In this document: positions 39,011 to 48,995 of the stretch, piece after piece
Position numbering within the stretch: position 1 is the stretch's first letter
How the letters are laid out: the number at the start of each line of letters is the position of its first letter
Assembly: GCF_014133895.1 (NCBI RefSeq)
Contig: NC_050729.1
Location: 930,001-994,000 of the forward strand
Origin: Torulaspora globosa
Taxonomy: Eukaryota; Ascomycota; Saccharomycetes; Saccharomycetales; Saccharomycetaceae
DNA: 64,000 nucleotides
Direction: 5' to 3'
Translations under genes and position numbers: made by a program
Notes under the pieces: generated by a model
The model's input: the letters and a program-made list of their open reading frames with translations, nothing else
Database searches by the model: none
Told to the model about the DNA's origin: nothing

Positions 39011-39919
39011 CTATAGATAACTACAAACGCCCATGGCAATCAAAACGAAGCAAACATCAGTGATGAGCATTGACAACACGTCCCAGTACTGAAGAGCCAT
39101 GAGAATTTTGCCCTTCAGATTCGCAATAGGATGTCCTTGCGCAGGTAGCAGCGATACCAGCTTGGCGATTTTGCTGTTGTTTCGCAAAGTGTCGACATTG
39201 TTGCTCTTCTCGATAGACTGCAGCCTTTGATAGTAAATAGAGGTCGCGACGATCTCGAAACCAACGAAGACGGGGAAGAAACTGGAAGGCTCGATGAGCC
39301 ACTGAGGCAGGGAAAGATTGTGCGACGCAGATTCCTTGGTGATCAGGTAAACATATAGCGAAAGGATCAGCCATTTCAGAAGAATAGACCACGCCTTGAG
39401 ACGGTTGACCAAAAAATTGTGGTAATCCAACATCCTCTGGTCGACCGGCTCCGTCTCGAATGGTGTTGGAGTCTCGCCGTCACCATCTCCGTTCATTGAC
39501 TGAAAAATGGACATCAAATCTGGTTCAGACCCGTCCGACTGCTGCGATCCCATCAGCCGTTTGAACAGATCTAACTGCGGATCTGCGCTTTGCGGTGATT
39601 TCGACCCATCTTCCCGTACAGATCTCGTACCCTGGCTCCTGGGAGGCATTCCAGATGAAGGAGGTTTCGATACGCTAGCAATCAGCTCGTCCATTTCCAG
39701 TGTACTGGCCGTATTGCCCACAGCACGCTCTGAAGAAACCGGAGTTTCCGACGCTTCCGCACTCGATGGCGAGTCCAACGGGGAGCTGGTATCCAACTGA
39801 CTATCCGGCACCTGTCCCGTAATCTTATTCAACCTTGAACTGGCACCACCATTACCGAATTTTTTCTGCCTTCTTTCCCTCAGCAACCTGCGTTTCTCAG
39901 CATCACTCAACTCACTCAT
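39011..39919 (-). CDS. GET2: GET complex membrane receptor subunit Get2
   Basis: The protein is 302 residues (285 in S. cerevisiae). Get1 and Get2 form the ER receptor that takes tail-anchored proteins from the ATPase Get3. The N-terminus MSELSDAEKRRLLRERRQKK is the basic helix that captures Get3. A long Ser/Pro/Asp-rich linker follows (about 20-150). The C-terminal half holds three membrane segments at about 178-196, 212-232 and 280-300. The ATG at 39919 is chosen over an upstream GTG. YER083C follows UTP7 in S. cerevisiae; here the DHODH gene lies between them. Confidence 0.9.
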   Translation of the reverse strand: MSELSDAEKRRLLRERRQKKFGNGGASSRLNKITGQVPDSQLDTSSPLDSPSSAEASETPVSSERAVGNTASTLEMDELIASVSKPPSSGMPPRSQGTRSVREDGSKSPQSADPQLDLFKRLMGSQQSDGSEPDLMSIFQSMNGDGDGETPTPFETEPVDQRMLDYHNFLVNRLKAWSILLKWLILSLYVYLITKESASHNLSLPQWLIEPSSFFPVFVGFEIVATSIYYQRLQSIEKSNNVDTLRNNSKIAKLVSLLPAQGHPIANLKGKILMALQYWDVLSMLITDVCFVLIAMGVCSYL

Positions 39920-40043
39920 TGCCACTACACCTAGCTGCCGCTCGAGAGCACAATACCGACCGGAGGAAGCCTATTGAGCAGTACTTGACTGGTTCTTACT
40001 GTCTCTTATAAGGGCCTGAAATTTATCTACTATAGAAGATATA

Positions 40044-40050
40044 TCACGTG
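40044..40050. promoter_or_regulatory. TCACGTG element upstream of GET2
   Basis: TCACGTG, the Cbf1 core, lies in the 159-base gap between the SEC28 stop and the GET2 start, about 125 bases before the GET2 ATG. Function is inferred from the motif alone. Confidence 0.35.
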
Positions 40051-40078
40051 GAATAGACCACTGTAGGTAGCATAGCAT

Positions 40079-40966
40079 CTATGAGCTGTATTTGGCCACC
40101 AGCTCGTCGAACTTGGCCTGTAGGTCCCTGTGCGAGCTGCTGAAGGCGCTGTCTGGTGCCAGCTGTGCCAGCTCTTCTCTGAGCTCGTCAGCGTCACCGT
40201 GGTTGAGAGCGATCGACAAAGAAATCTTGCTGGCAAGGAAGTGCGGTCTGTACAGTCTGGCGACTTCCTTCTGTCCCTCGGCGTAATGCTCGCTCTCCAG
40301 TAGCTCGACGACGGCGCTGGCCTCTGGGAGGTTGCCCTGTTGCAGGTGTGAGTTGAGCAGAGCGAGCTGGGTCTTCCAGGTCGGAACGCTCTGGGACAGC
40401 TCTTCGAAATAGTAGAAGTTGGACCTGGTGGTCTCCTGGTTGGCGGCGTACTTGATGTACGATTCTGCCAGATTCACGATCAGTTCATCTTCGCTGGACA
40501 GCAGCTCCTCGTTGGCACTTGCATAGTTTCCCAGCATGGTGGACGCAGTCGACGGACGTGCCATGAGAAGAGCGATCTGTACCGCAAGCAGCAGCAGTTC
40601 CGGGGTTCCCACCGGCTCGTCGTTGTCAATGCCTGCAACGCAGGTCTGCAGACCTTCTTCAAAATTGCCCAGCACCGACTCTGCCAGGGCCAGTAGGAAC
40701 AGCTCAAATGGCGAGCCGTTGTCCCTGGAAACTAGCTGCTTCAATTGCGAAATATCCTTCGACTGCAAAAACTCGTAGTAGCCCTTGAAAGCCCGGTCAA
40801 GCTTGCCAGACCCCTCCACCGTCTCAAATCTTCCCAGTGCCAGACTTGCACTGTGCTTGTAGAAAGTCAACGTGTCATCAGTGACCTTATTGAGCTTGGC
40901 GATCTCCTGCAAAGTCTGCGGATAGTCCCCGGTATAGTAGCATTGCTTGATGGTGAAGTAATTCAT
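40079..40966 (-). CDS. SEC28: Coatomer epsilon subunit Sec28
   Basis: The protein is 295 residues (296 in S. cerevisiae), starting MNYFTIKQCYYTGDY at 40966. Epsilon-COP is a TPR solenoid that stabilises alpha-COP in the COPI coat for Golgi-to-ER traffic. The family blocks NLAESYIKYAAN, FYYFEELSQSVPTWKTQLALLN and LQQGNLPEASAVVELL are present, and the end is FDELVAKYSS. The frame is open further upstream to a TTG at 41023, but there is no in-frame ATG there and the leader does not match. Third positions are strongly G/C-rich. YIL076W sits beside RCI37 and THS1, as here. Confidence 0.95.
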   Translation of the reverse strand: MNYFTIKQCYYTGDYPQTLQEIAKLNKVTDDTLTFYKHSASLALGRFETVEGSGKLDRAFKGYYEFLQSKDISQLKQLVSRDNGSPFELFLLALAESVLGNFEEGLQTCVAGIDNDEPVGTPELLLLAVQIALLMARPSTASTMLGNYASANEELLSSEDELIVNLAESYIKYAANQETTRSNFYYFEELSQSVPTWKTQLALLNSHLQQGNLPEASAVVELLESEHYAEGQKEVARLYRPHFLASKISLSIALNHGDADELREELAQLAPDSAFSSSHRDLQAKFDELVAKYSS

Positions 40967-41149
40967 CTTGGAAGTCCGTTTTGAAGCAGCCGTGTGGTGT
41001 CTGTCTGTGCTGTGTAGTATCAAGACGCTATAAGGTCGGGGCTTCTTTCATTGCGAAGCGAAGTTCTTGTACAAGACACCCTAAGGATAGTGGACTCGCT
41101 GCGTTGGCTACCGTTGTACTGAGCGTTTCTGCCTGAAGCTAGCAACAAC

Positions 41150-42061
41150 ATGGGTGAGGATTCAAGTTCGTCGGAGAAGGCTGAGTTACTCAGCAAACCG
41201 TGGTTTCAAGATGCGTACAAATCGGCCGTTGACTTTTACAAGAGGGATGAGCAATTGGATGCCAGGGACAGATTAGAGCTCTCGAAGGCCTACCAATCGA
41301 TTGCCAGAGCGCAGTTCCTGGGGGGCTGGCTTGGCTTTTCCTGTGTGTTTTTACCACCGTTCGCATACCGGTATTACAAGACTAATGCGGTCAGAGGCGT
41401 TCGTGTGCCTAGGAACTTCATGCTGGGGTTGCTGGCGATGTTTGTCACCACGCGTTGGGCTGGGAAGTACATGTACTCGCGTAAGCTGGCTGGTTTGGAT
41501 CCCGATGGGAGCCTGGCTAGTAGAAGCAGCTACGAGGAGCATGACGAAGAAGCAACTCCCGAGTCGAAAACCAGTCTGCAAAGACAGTACGAGATGATGA
41601 AGCTACTTGACGGCGGGTTTCCTGCCAAATGGGCTGCTTATTTTTACATGACTTACCAGAACCCTGGTAGAAGGCTTCCCAACCCTGAGGTGAAGTTGGA
41701 GCAGCTCAAGAGCGGCACCAGTGGTCGCCCAAGCTCGTTCATGAACCAAAGAGATCCGCTGCAGCTGTATTCGGGCCCGGCGTTCGATAAAAAGGACACC
41801 TGGCCGGGGTCCAACACGGCCCCCAACGGTGAAGAAGCCGCTTCAAGGTCTTCCTGGGACGCCGTCCGTCAATCCACGAATGCTCCCGGCTCCTCATGGG
41901 ATAGAGTACGGCAGCACAATGGCTCGAAGCCAAGCAGGCTACACTCCACGCCGGAAGATCGAGACGAGAAAGAGGACGTCTTATCTCTTGACCATCCTAC
42001 TCAGTCTGAGTTCGATGCTCTCTTAGAGAGGGAACGAAAGGGAGAAGATGATGAGCTTTGA
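41150..42061 (+). CDS. RCI37: Mitochondrial membrane protein, YIL077C/Rci37 family
   Basis: The protein is 303 residues (320 in S. cerevisiae). The S. cerevisiae protein is mitochondrial and associates with respiratory supercomplexes. The N-terminal 50 residues are hydrophilic, with SKPWFQDAYKSAVDFYKRDEQ. Two hydrophobic segments follow at about 62-80 (LGGWLGFSCVFLPPFAYRYY) and 90-105 (MLGLLAMFVTTRWAG). Then come a YEMMKLLDGGFPAKWAAYFYMTYQNPGRR block and a long disordered Ser/Asp/Glu-rich tail with two similar SSWDAVRQSTNAPG / SSWDRVRQHNGS units. Identity rests on place between SEC28 and THS1 and on this layout. Confidence 0.85.
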   Translation: MGEDSSSSEKAELLSKPWFQDAYKSAVDFYKRDEQLDARDRLELSKAYQSIARAQFLGGWLGFSCVFLPPFAYRYYKTNAVRGVRVPRNFMLGLLAMFVTTRWAGKYMYSRKLAGLDPDGSLASRSSYEEHDEEATPESKTSLQRQYEMMKLLDGGFPAKWAAYFYMTYQNPGRRLPNPEVKLEQLKSGTSGRPSSFMNQRDPLQLYSGPAFDKKDTWPGSNTAPNGEEAASRSSWDAVRQSTNAPGSSWDRVRQHNGSKPSRLHSTPEDRDEKEDVLSLDHPTQSEFDALLERERKGEDDEL

Positions 42062-42194
42062 GCTGAGGATGAAGGCGCTCGAACTTCTATCCCTACATGA
42101 TGACTTTATGTTCTGAAGTTATGGCCATTATTAACGCATATGTAGAATTTATGACTCTAGAGAAAATCCGAAATACATGTTTTTCGCTTGTGAA

Positions 42195-44399
42195 TCAGGA
42201 TAAGACATTGTCGACTCTCTTCTCATCTGCCAACCTCTTCAATTGCTCTATAACGGTATCGACGTTTACGGTGGCATTCTTACCCTGTTGCTCAATGATA
42301 TCTCTGTTTCTGATGTTTACCGAGTTTTCGGTCATTTCTTGCTCACCAACAATGAAAATGAAGTTGTATTTCAACATTTGACCGCTTCTAACTTTCTTTT
42401 GTAAAGTGTTACCAGATAAATCGACGTCGGCATAGAAGCCAGCGTTATGTAGTTTATCGCGAACTTGTTGAGCGTACTCTTGATATTTCACGCCGACCGG
42501 GACGAGCAGAACTTGACGTGGGGACAACCAAAATGGCCATTTGCCAGCATAATGCTCAATCAAGATAGCAGTCATTCTCTCAACAGAACCGAGGATAGCA
42601 CGATGAATCATCACTGGTCTCTCGTAGTTTTCATTCGCTGACTCATTATCCTTGTTGTCCTTGGCTTTGTACTCCAGCTCGAATCTGTTTGGCAATTGGA
42701 AATCCAATTGCATGGTGGCGCACTGATACCATCTTCTCAAAGCGTCAGAAATCATAATATCAATCTTTGGACCATAGAAAGCACCATCACCAGGATTTAA
42801 TTCCCACTTACCTCCCCATTTCCTCAAAGCAGATTCCAATTTAGATTCGGCTTTGTTCCAGGTTTCTATATCTCCAACATAGTTCTCAGGTCTGGTTGAC
42901 AATTCCATCTTAAACTCGAAGCCGAAGACGCCGTAGACATATTGCAAGAAATCAAAAATTTTCTCAAATTCTTCCTCAATTTGATCCGGAGTACAGAAGA
43001 TGTGAGCGTCATCCTGTTGGAACCTTCTGACACGAGTCAAACCGGAGAGGGCACCTGAGAATTCATTTCTGTGAAGAACACCAAAGTCAGCAACTCTCCA
43101 TGGCAGTTCTCTGTATGAACGTTCTCTAGCTTTGAACAACAAACAGTGACCGGGACAGTTCATGGGCTTTAGACCAAAACTTTCCTTTTCAATGTCGATG
43201 GTAAACATGTTCTCCTTGTAGTTGCCCCAGTGACCGGAAGTTTCCCACAACTTAGAATTGTACATGTTTGGTGTAATAACTTCTTCGTAACCTCTCTTGT
43301 GGTATTCCGTTTTCATGAAGTCAACCAACTTGTTGTAAATTCTGGCACCATGTGGCAGCCAGATACACGAACCTGGAGACCATTCATGGAACACAAATAG
43401 CTCCTGCTCCCTACCAATCTTCCTGTGATCTCTCATGGAGGCTTCCGCCAAGAATTTCATGTGGGCGTCCATTAGCTTCTTGTCTGGAAAAGCAATACCG
43501 TACACTCTTTGCAGGGAATCGTTGTTGGAGTCACCCAGGAAGTAACATGAAGAGTTCTTGAGCAATTTGAAAGCCTTGATACGCCCAGTGTTTGGAATAT
43601 GTGGACCGACACAGAGGTCAATCAAGGTACCGCAACGGTAAACAGTGGTAGAGCCACCGTCTGGAACTTTTGTGTTGACCAGATACGTCTTGTATTTAGA
43701 ATAATGAAACATCTTGAGCAGATCCTCCTTGGACATGACCAGCCTCTCGAACTTTTGCTTCTGCTTGATGACGTCCTTAGCAACGCCTTCCAAATTTGGG
43801 AAGTCGCTTTGGGAGACTGTTCTTTCTTCGCCTTCGACCGGCTTCAAACTGTCTCTGACAGCGAATTCATAGAAGAACCCGTCGTCAGTTGGAGGACCCA
43901 AACAGATATGAGCTCCCAAATTGCACTCACACGCCTCACCCAGAACATGAGCAGAAGAATGCCAGAAAACTTTCTTGCCTTCCTCCGAATCGAAATCTAG
44001 CAACTGCAGACGGATCTCTTGCCCTTCCTCGCCCTCAAAAGGTCTATCCAAGTCCCACAGTTGATTGTCAACTTTGGCAATACACAACCTATCAGCCAAC
44101 GACTTGGCAATCCCTCTAGCGATATCCATTGGAGTAGTTTCCCAAGCAGTGGCTTCCTTGACTGAGCCGTCTTTCAGGACAATCTTCAAAGGCACCCGAG
44201 GCATGGAGGCAACTTTCTCATTGTATTGTTTTTGCAACTTCTCAAAGAGCTCAATTCTTTCATCCACGAATTCTGGTAACGGATCCAAGTACAACGATTG
44301 TTGCTTGCTTTTCTTGTTTGGCTTAGCAGCTTTGTGATCGCTTTTCTTGTCGTTCAAAGACAGGTTATTAACCTCCTGAGCAGCTTGCTGCGCACTCAT
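42195..44399 (-). CDS. THS1: Cytosolic threonyl-tRNA synthetase
   Basis: The protein is 734 residues, the same as S. cerevisiae Ths1, from the ATG at 44399. The N-terminal extension is lysine-rich with [19 protein letters not shown]. The TGS domain follows ([21 protein letters not shown]), then the editing domain with [12 protein letters not shown], the class II catalytic core with [28 protein letters not shown] and [11 protein letters not shown], and the anticodon-binding domain with [13 protein letters not shown]. It charges tRNA-Thr in the cytosol. An upstream GTG-initiated extension of eight codons is not used. It diverges from the AIR1/2 gene. Confidence 0.97.
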   Translation of the reverse strand: MSAQQAAQEVNNLSLNDKKSDHKAAKPNKKSKQQSLYLDPLPEFVDERIELFEKLQKQYNEKVASMPRVPLKIVLKDGSVKEATAWETTPMDIARGIAKSLADRLCIAKVDNQLWDLDRPFEGEEGQEIRLQLLDFDSEEGKKVFWHSSAHVLGEACECNLGAHICLGPPTDDGFFYEFAVRDSLKPVEGEERTVSQSDFPNLEGVAKDVIKQKQKFERLVMSKEDLLKMFHYSKYKTYLVNTKVPDGGSTTVYRCGTLIDLCVGPHIPNTGRIKAFKLLKNSSCYFLGDSNNDSLQRVYGIAFPDKKLMDAHMKFLAEASMRDHRKIGREQELFVFHEWSPGSCIWLPHGARIYNKLVDFMKTEYHKRGYEEVITPNMYNSKLWETSGHWGNYKENMFTIDIEKESFGLKPMNCPGHCLLFKARERSYRELPWRVADFGVLHRNEFSGALSGLTRVRRFQQDDAHIFCTPDQIEEEFEKIFDFLQYVYGVFGFEFKMELSTRPENYVGDIETWNKAESKLESALRKWGGKWELNPGDGAFYGPKIDIMISDALRRWYQCATMQLDFQLPNRFELEYKAKDNKDNESANENYERPVMIHRAILGSVERMTAILIEHYAGKWPFWLSPRQVLLVPVGVKYQEYAQQVRDKLHNAGFYADVDLSGNTLQKKVRSGQMLKYNFIFIVGEQEMTENSVNIRNRDIIEQQGKNATVNVDTVIEQLKRLADEKRVDNVLS

Positions 44400-44507
44400 T
44401 GCTCGATCCTCACTTTCACACACTCAATGAAGCATAACACAGCCAAGAAGAGACTGCAATATGGCACAAAGATGAAGTCAATGCCAGTCTAATTGGTGGT
44501 TCTTAGT

Positions 44508-44586
44508 AAAAATTTTCAGATTTGGCTCGACTCATTCCGTACAAAACGACCCTGGCTCACTATAACGAAATTCGTAAGCTCATCTC
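44508..44586 (-). promoter_or_regulatory. THS1-AIR promoter: RRPE and PAC-like motif
   Basis: AAAAATTTTCA at 44508-44518 is a full RRPE match on the THS1 strand (TGAAAATTTTT). AGCTCATCTC at 44577-44586 reads GAGATGAGCT, one base from PAC. They lie about 110-190 bases upstream of the THS1 ATG in the 423-base divergent region. This suggests co-regulation with ribosome-biogenesis genes; the PAC-like site is weaker. Confidence 0.5.
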
Positions 44587-44822
44587 GAAGATTTAAGCTG
44601 ATTGAAGCTGCTAAAGAGCGTGTCAGAAGGACGTTCAAGCATCTTTTTGGCGTCCCAAGCACTTTTAATCGCGTATTGGATTGGCTGCTGTGTCTTCATT
44701 TTCTGTCACTTTTCAAGCGTTGGTTGCTTAGTGACATATAATCTGAAAAATTGCAGGCCAAGAGCAAGTATAGGATTTGCACATGGTGAGCCACCAAGGT
44801 TCGAGTATAGTTGCAGTAGATC

Positions 44823-45881
44823 ATGTCGTCTTTGCTTTCGGAAGTAGAAACCATGGACACGTTGCCGTTTGTCAAAAGCTCTACGCCGTCGCTAGAAGCT
44901 TCGCTGGAACCGAAGCTACCGGCACCATCTATCGAAGAAGTCGATACCAATCCAGAGGGCCTGAGAGCACTTCGAGGACAAGGCCGTTATTTTGGCATTG
45001 CTGGGGATGAAGACGGTGCCAGGGAGGCTGAACCGAAATGCAATAATTGTTCTCAGAGAGGGCATTTTAAGAGAGACTGCCCACATGTGATATGTACGTA
45101 TTGTGGATCGATGGACGATCATTATTCGCAACACTGCTCCAAGGCGATCAAATGCTCGAACTGCAACGAGGGCGGTCATTATCGGTCTCAATGTCCGCAG
45201 AAATGGAAAAGAGTGTTCTGCACCCTATGCAATAGTAAGAAACACTCTCGCGACAGATGTCCAAGCATTTGGAGAGTCTACCTTCTCAAAGACGAGGCCA
45301 ATGACAAGGCGCTGCCGATGCACAGACTCTACTGCTATAATTGTGGACGAAAGGGTCATTTTGGGGACGACTGTATGGAACGCAGGTCCTCAAGAGTGCC
45401 CAATGAAGACGGCAGCGCATTCTCTGGCGACAACCTTTCTGGAGACTTGAAAAGACAGTACTTTAAGAATGTGGCAAAGCAGAGGAGGGAAGAGTATTCT
45501 GCAACAAGGTATGACGACTTTGATTACGACGCGTACGAGTTCGATGACGCCTTCTACGACGAACCGCGTTCTTCGCAAAACAGTGGCAGCTCTAAGTCAA
45601 AGAAACGTAAGCAATCCAATTTCCATCCCCCGCCGTATAGGAAAAACGAGAAAGTTGTCCAGCCTGTTCAGCGAGGGAGCACGCTGGCTCCAGCAGCCGA
45701 TAGAACGCATCCTCTGGATTTCCCACGCGGACCACGTTCAAACCGGAATTCTGCCCGCCTCACGCAGAATATGATTAACTCTAGATATGGCAAACCCTCG
45801 TCAAATCGGATGATGAACCAAGGAGATTACAATAACTACAATTCGTATAAACCGTTCAGAAGCGGTACTTTGAGGAGATAA
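44823..45881 (+). CDS. AIR1: TRAMP complex zinc-knuckle protein Air1/Air2
   Basis: The protein is 352 residues (Air1 360, Air2 344). Five zinc knuckles follow each other at about 73-86, 91-105, 111-124, 133-146 and 171-184, all of CX2C...HX4C form. The linker after knuckle 4 contains the conserved IWRVY motif that contacts the poly(A) polymerase and Mtr4. Air proteins are the RNA-binding subunit of TRAMP, which tags nuclear RNAs for exosome decay. The tail is disordered, with an acidic/tyrosine patch and a basic end. Air1 and Air2 are duplication paralogues (YIL079C and YDL175C), so this single gene equals both and links the two ancestral blocks of the window. Confidence 0.94.
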   Translation: MSSLLSEVETMDTLPFVKSSTPSLEASLEPKLPAPSIEEVDTNPEGLRALRGQGRYFGIAGDEDGAREAEPKCNNCSQRGHFKRDCPHVICTYCGSMDDHYSQHCSKAIKCSNCNEGGHYRSQCPQKWKRVFCTLCNSKKHSRDRCPSIWRVYLLKDEANDKALPMHRLYCYNCGRKGHFGDDCMERRSSRVPNEDGSAFSGDNLSGDLKRQYFKNVAKQRREEYSATRYDDFDYDAYEFDDAFYDEPRSSQNSGSSKSKKRKQSNFHPPPYRKNEKVVQPVQRGSTLAPAADRTHPLDFPRGPRSNRNSARLTQNMINSRYGKPSSNRMMNQGDYNNYNSYKPFRSGTLRR

Positions 45882-46380
45882 TCCGCCTGCCCTTAACCAG
45901 AAGTTGCAAGCAGGATCACCGAGTCACGCAAGACTTTTACTGCATAATCAACCTCAAGATCGCTTTATGGCCGATCGGCCGGGAATATCTCTGTCTTTCA
46001 CGTTTAACACACATAGGAGGGACAGCTTGACCGTGTCCAGCATGTGAGGACTGCCATTGGCAATATTCCTACACTATTTTCCGGTCGTGCCAGCATGCTT
46101 ACTGCCGACACCACAGGTCTTCGCGAGATAGCAACTAGTTGAAGAAGGTCGACTAGACAGCAGGCCACGATTTTGAGAGATGGCAAGCATGATTACAGTC
46201 GAGATCTATGGCTCGAAGCGATTGCAGTTGATGGCGTAAGAGATCATTTTATACATGTAGCGCGGCGTTAGCATTCAACCCAAAGGGCTTAGATGAACTT
46301 AATCATTTCATATCTCAACTGGTTCAGTACATATCTAGCTAGGTGTTAAACGCTTCATCTAAACTGTCACTGTTTCGCTA
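45882..46380. other. AIR1/2-SNA4 intergenic stretch, nothing recognised
   Basis: These 499 bases contain the AIR1/2 3' region and the SNA4 promoter. I see no open frame with protein character, no tRNA or snoRNA boxes, and no clear transcription factor site. This is where the YIL/YER block gives way to the YDL block. Confidence 0.35.
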
Positions 46381-46782
46381 ATGTGCTGCTGTACCGTATC
46401 GGATATCATTCTATATGTCATAGCATTCTTTGTGCCTCCAATAGCTGTGATGCTACGAGCAGGACTTTGTTCATCAGACTTCCTGTTGAATCTCCTGCTG
46501 ACGCTATTGGGATTTCTACCAGGGATGGTTCATGCTTTCTACTATATTGCTATTTCAAGTCCATTAAGGAGAGATATGGAGTATGCCTATTTCTACCAAC
46601 AAGGATGGACTGATCATGAGAGACAGATTCCCAGAAGAAACGGGCCTCCCCAAGAGCCTATTGCGAACGTAAACCAGACAGAGCAAACTCCTTTACTAGA
46701 AGGCGCGCCAGTCGCTCACGTTCCCTATACCGGAGGCAAGATGGAGCCCTCCGCTCCACCACCGTATGCTGAATTACCTTGA
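46381..46782 (+). CDS. SNA4: PMP3/SNA-family vacuolar sorting-tag protein Sna4
   Basis: The protein is 133 residues (140 in S. cerevisiae). The N-terminus is cysteine-rich (MCCCTVSD), followed by two membrane segments at about 8-28 and 33-53, with GLCSSDFLLNLLLTLLGFLPG typical of the PMP3 family. The hydrophilic tail contains ETPLL-like TPLLEG and ends with SAPPPYAEL. The PPPY motif is a Rsp5 ubiquitin-ligase site through which S. cerevisiae Sna4 is sorted into the vacuole lumen. The PPPY and length fit Sna4 better than Sna3. YDL123W belongs to the block that also contains HNT1, CDC48, PCL2 and VCX1 below. Confidence 0.92.
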   Translation: MCCCTVSDIILYVIAFFVPPIAVMLRAGLCSSDFLLNLLLTLLGFLPGMVHAFYYIAISSPLRRDMEYAYFYQQGWTDHERQIPRRNGPPQEPIANVNQTEQTPLLEGAPVAHVPYTGGKMEPSAPPPYAELP

Positions 46783-46934
46783 GTTTGCCATTATGCTGCC
46801 AGTTGCTTGAATATGATATAATCCATGTCTACTTCTTTCATTCGTTTCTACAGGTGACTCCTAAATTCTATTATACCCTCTATATGACAGTTCTGTAGAC
46901 AAACAAGTCGATTGTTCCTAGCCTCCAGATCTTT

Positions 46935-48995
46935 TTATTCCCATTTGGTTCGCTTGGTAATGCTTGGACCACTTAAATCAAAGGAGCGTTTCCTATCTCG
47001 CCTCGAAGGCTCATAGCTCACAAGACAGATCCGATCTACAAATCTATCCTTCCGCTTCAGTTTGAGTGAATCTCGAAGAATTATCTCACCAACTCTGGAT
47101 CCTGGAACAAAAGTACCCTCAAGGGCAAGGATTTGTGCAGGGATGCAAGTAACTAATAAGTTATAGGCTATCTCAAACGAGCCATTGCCTTTCTTGTCCA
47201 GTTTGTTGACGATCAGCACAGCGTCACTGATCAGGCCAATGTTAAAAGGTGCCACTTTGACGGCCTGACCGGTAACTTGCTCAGTAATGTTGGCCTCCGA
47301 TAATTGGTGCCGGTTTATTAAAAGCACCCCATTTGTGTCCAGCGCCATGCACAGTGATTCCGTAAGCATGAATAGTTTCTTCAGACAGGTGAAAGTACTC
47401 AGCACCCTCTGCAAAAGAGCCTCCTCACCTCTCATAGAAGACTCACCGCTATATCTCATGCAGTATTGAAGGAAATCTACCCTTTTGACCGCCAAATCTA
47501 GCTGTCTAGGCCGAAATACAGTTAATGTCGAATATCTGTCAATGCAAACTACGTCCATATCTTTGTAACTGTCGGTAAGAAAAGACGTTCTAGTTTCTCC
47601 ATCTTCTTCTTCCCTGTCGTCATGTTCACCACCATTTGAATCGGTGTTCGATTGTATCACTTGAAAATCCGCCATAAATGAGTTTCTTCCCAGATCACGT
47701 ACGAACGAGCCCAGCTCCCAATCCATGACATGCGGTAAGTCGATATGAGATCGCAAAACATTTCTATCGAAACCGTGTCTTGTCAATCGTCTAGGAGCAT
47801 TGCTTACTGGTGTTTCAGCACTATTTCGACGACTAAAATCGTTATCATAGGGACTTGATCCATGACGGAAAAGCTTAAATATATCATCTTTCACATGTGC
47901 TTGCTTTTGTATCCAAACTGTTATAGTCCGCTGAATCGATATGCCATCATATCTGGCAAGGTCCTCCCAAAAAATAGTTGCAAGATTGCTGAGATCATGA
48001 ATAGGCTCCTCTAGAATCCAGTTCACCAGCGAGTTGTACCCATTCTCCTGCGCAATCATATTCCATGATTTGATCTCCTCAGGTATGGCCTCCTGGACGA
48101 TTTTCTTCTTTGTAGTGAATGCAATAAAGAAGTCGACGTAAGCCATAGGAAGCATTATCTTTCTGATCATCAGCGCAGAGCGAGGTGATGCCGTAAAAAA
48201 GCTAAAGCGGTCCAAGGGATTGATGCGAAATGTTGTTACACCTTGATCCAGCTCAACGAAGATAGAAGGCTTGAAGATAACAACGTCCTTGTAACAATGG
48301 CCAAAGAGGAAGATGGCAGGCGAAACCCTCAAATGATTGGGTTCCATGGGAAGCAGATAGTAGCATATATGCTTCAATCGTGATCTACCAGTGTACTTCA
48401 TATTCACATAAAACGTAGCTTCTTCCAAAGACCGTGTATCCCTCCCGCCTGATAGATCAGGGCATGTCGAGCCAGAGTAAAATAACTCAGCCGGCTGGGA
48501 TATAACGAAGGAGTTTTCTGCTTGAATATAATCGTGAGGCAGGTTCAGCACATATACGTAGATTTTCCCCGAACACAAGCAGCAGTAAAGCAAGCCCTCT
48601 TTGTACTGAAGTCCTGCTACCATCGAATCGCATCTCAAGTCCACATTATCCTCTGGAGAACATCTTAGGACAAAAGAGGGGTTCAAAGGGAGGCCTTGTT
48701 GAGACTTGAACTGGAAGTCCTTTATTATTTCGATGAAACCACTGGATTTGGCCAAAACCATGTAATCTGACGAATCCACCAACCCATCATTAACGCAATC
48801 TGGTACTACGGCTCTACTCCTGGGCTTCAAATAGCAGAATGCTTGCACGTTTATGTCAATGTCTGCCATATTATGGTCCTTCAAATGTGAAATCACAGAG
48901 AGCCCACCATCGGCATACTGGACCAGCCGGTAGCCTGATGGTTTACCCTTTGCGTTGCAGGGAGTGGAGACAGTAAAGGTGATCGTTCCAGCCAT
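46935..48995 (-). CDS. GID12: GID ubiquitin-ligase regulator Gid12 (YDL176W family)
   Basis: The protein is 686 residues (708 in S. cerevisiae), from the ATG at 48995. S. cerevisiae Gid12 (Ipf1) binds the GID/CTLH ubiquitin ligase and restrains degradation of gluconeogenic enzymes such as Fbp1. The sequence looks like a beta-propeller protein with repeated strand-loop units in the N-terminal 260 and C-terminal 250 residues, and a disordered Asp/Glu-rich loop at about 445-475. The tail is basic. Identity is based on the YDL175C-YDL176W-YDL177C-YDL178W order, which is preserved exactly apart from SNA4, together with size. Confidence 0.82.
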   Translation of the reverse strand: MAGTITFTVSTPCNAKGKPSGYRLVQYADGGLSVISHLKDHNMADIDINVQAFCYLKPRSRAVVPDCVNDGLVDSSDYMVLAKSSGFIEIIKDFQFKSQQGLPLNPSFVLRCSPEDNVDLRCDSMVAGLQYKEGLLYCCLCSGKIYVYVLNLPHDYIQAENSFVISQPAELFYSGSTCPDLSGGRDTRSLEEATFYVNMKYTGRSRLKHICYYLLPMEPNHLRVSPAIFLFGHCYKDVVIFKPSIFVELDQGVTTFRINPLDRFSFFTASPRSALMIRKIMLPMAYVDFFIAFTTKKKIVQEAIPEEIKSWNMIAQENGYNSLVNWILEEPIHDLSNLATIFWEDLARYDGISIQRTITVWIQKQAHVKDDIFKLFRHGSSPYDNDFSRRNSAETPVSNAPRRLTRHGFDRNVLRSHIDLPHVMDWELGSFVRDLGRNSFMADFQVIQSNTDSNGGEHDDREEEDGETRTSFLTDSYKDMDVVCIDRYSTLTVFRPRQLDLAVKRVDFLQYCMRYSGESSMRGEEALLQRVLSTFTCLKKLFMLTESLCMALDTNGVLLINRHQLSEANITEQVTGQAVKVAPFNIGLISDAVLIVNKLDKKGNGSFEIAYNLLVTCIPAQILALEGTFVPGSRVGEIILRDSLKLKRKDRFVDRICLVSYEPSRRDRKRSFDLSGPSITKRTKWE

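Noticed and set aside
44790..44815. GGTTCGAGTATAG considered as a tRNA B box
   Set aside because: No A box, anticodon arm or acceptor stem can be built around it.
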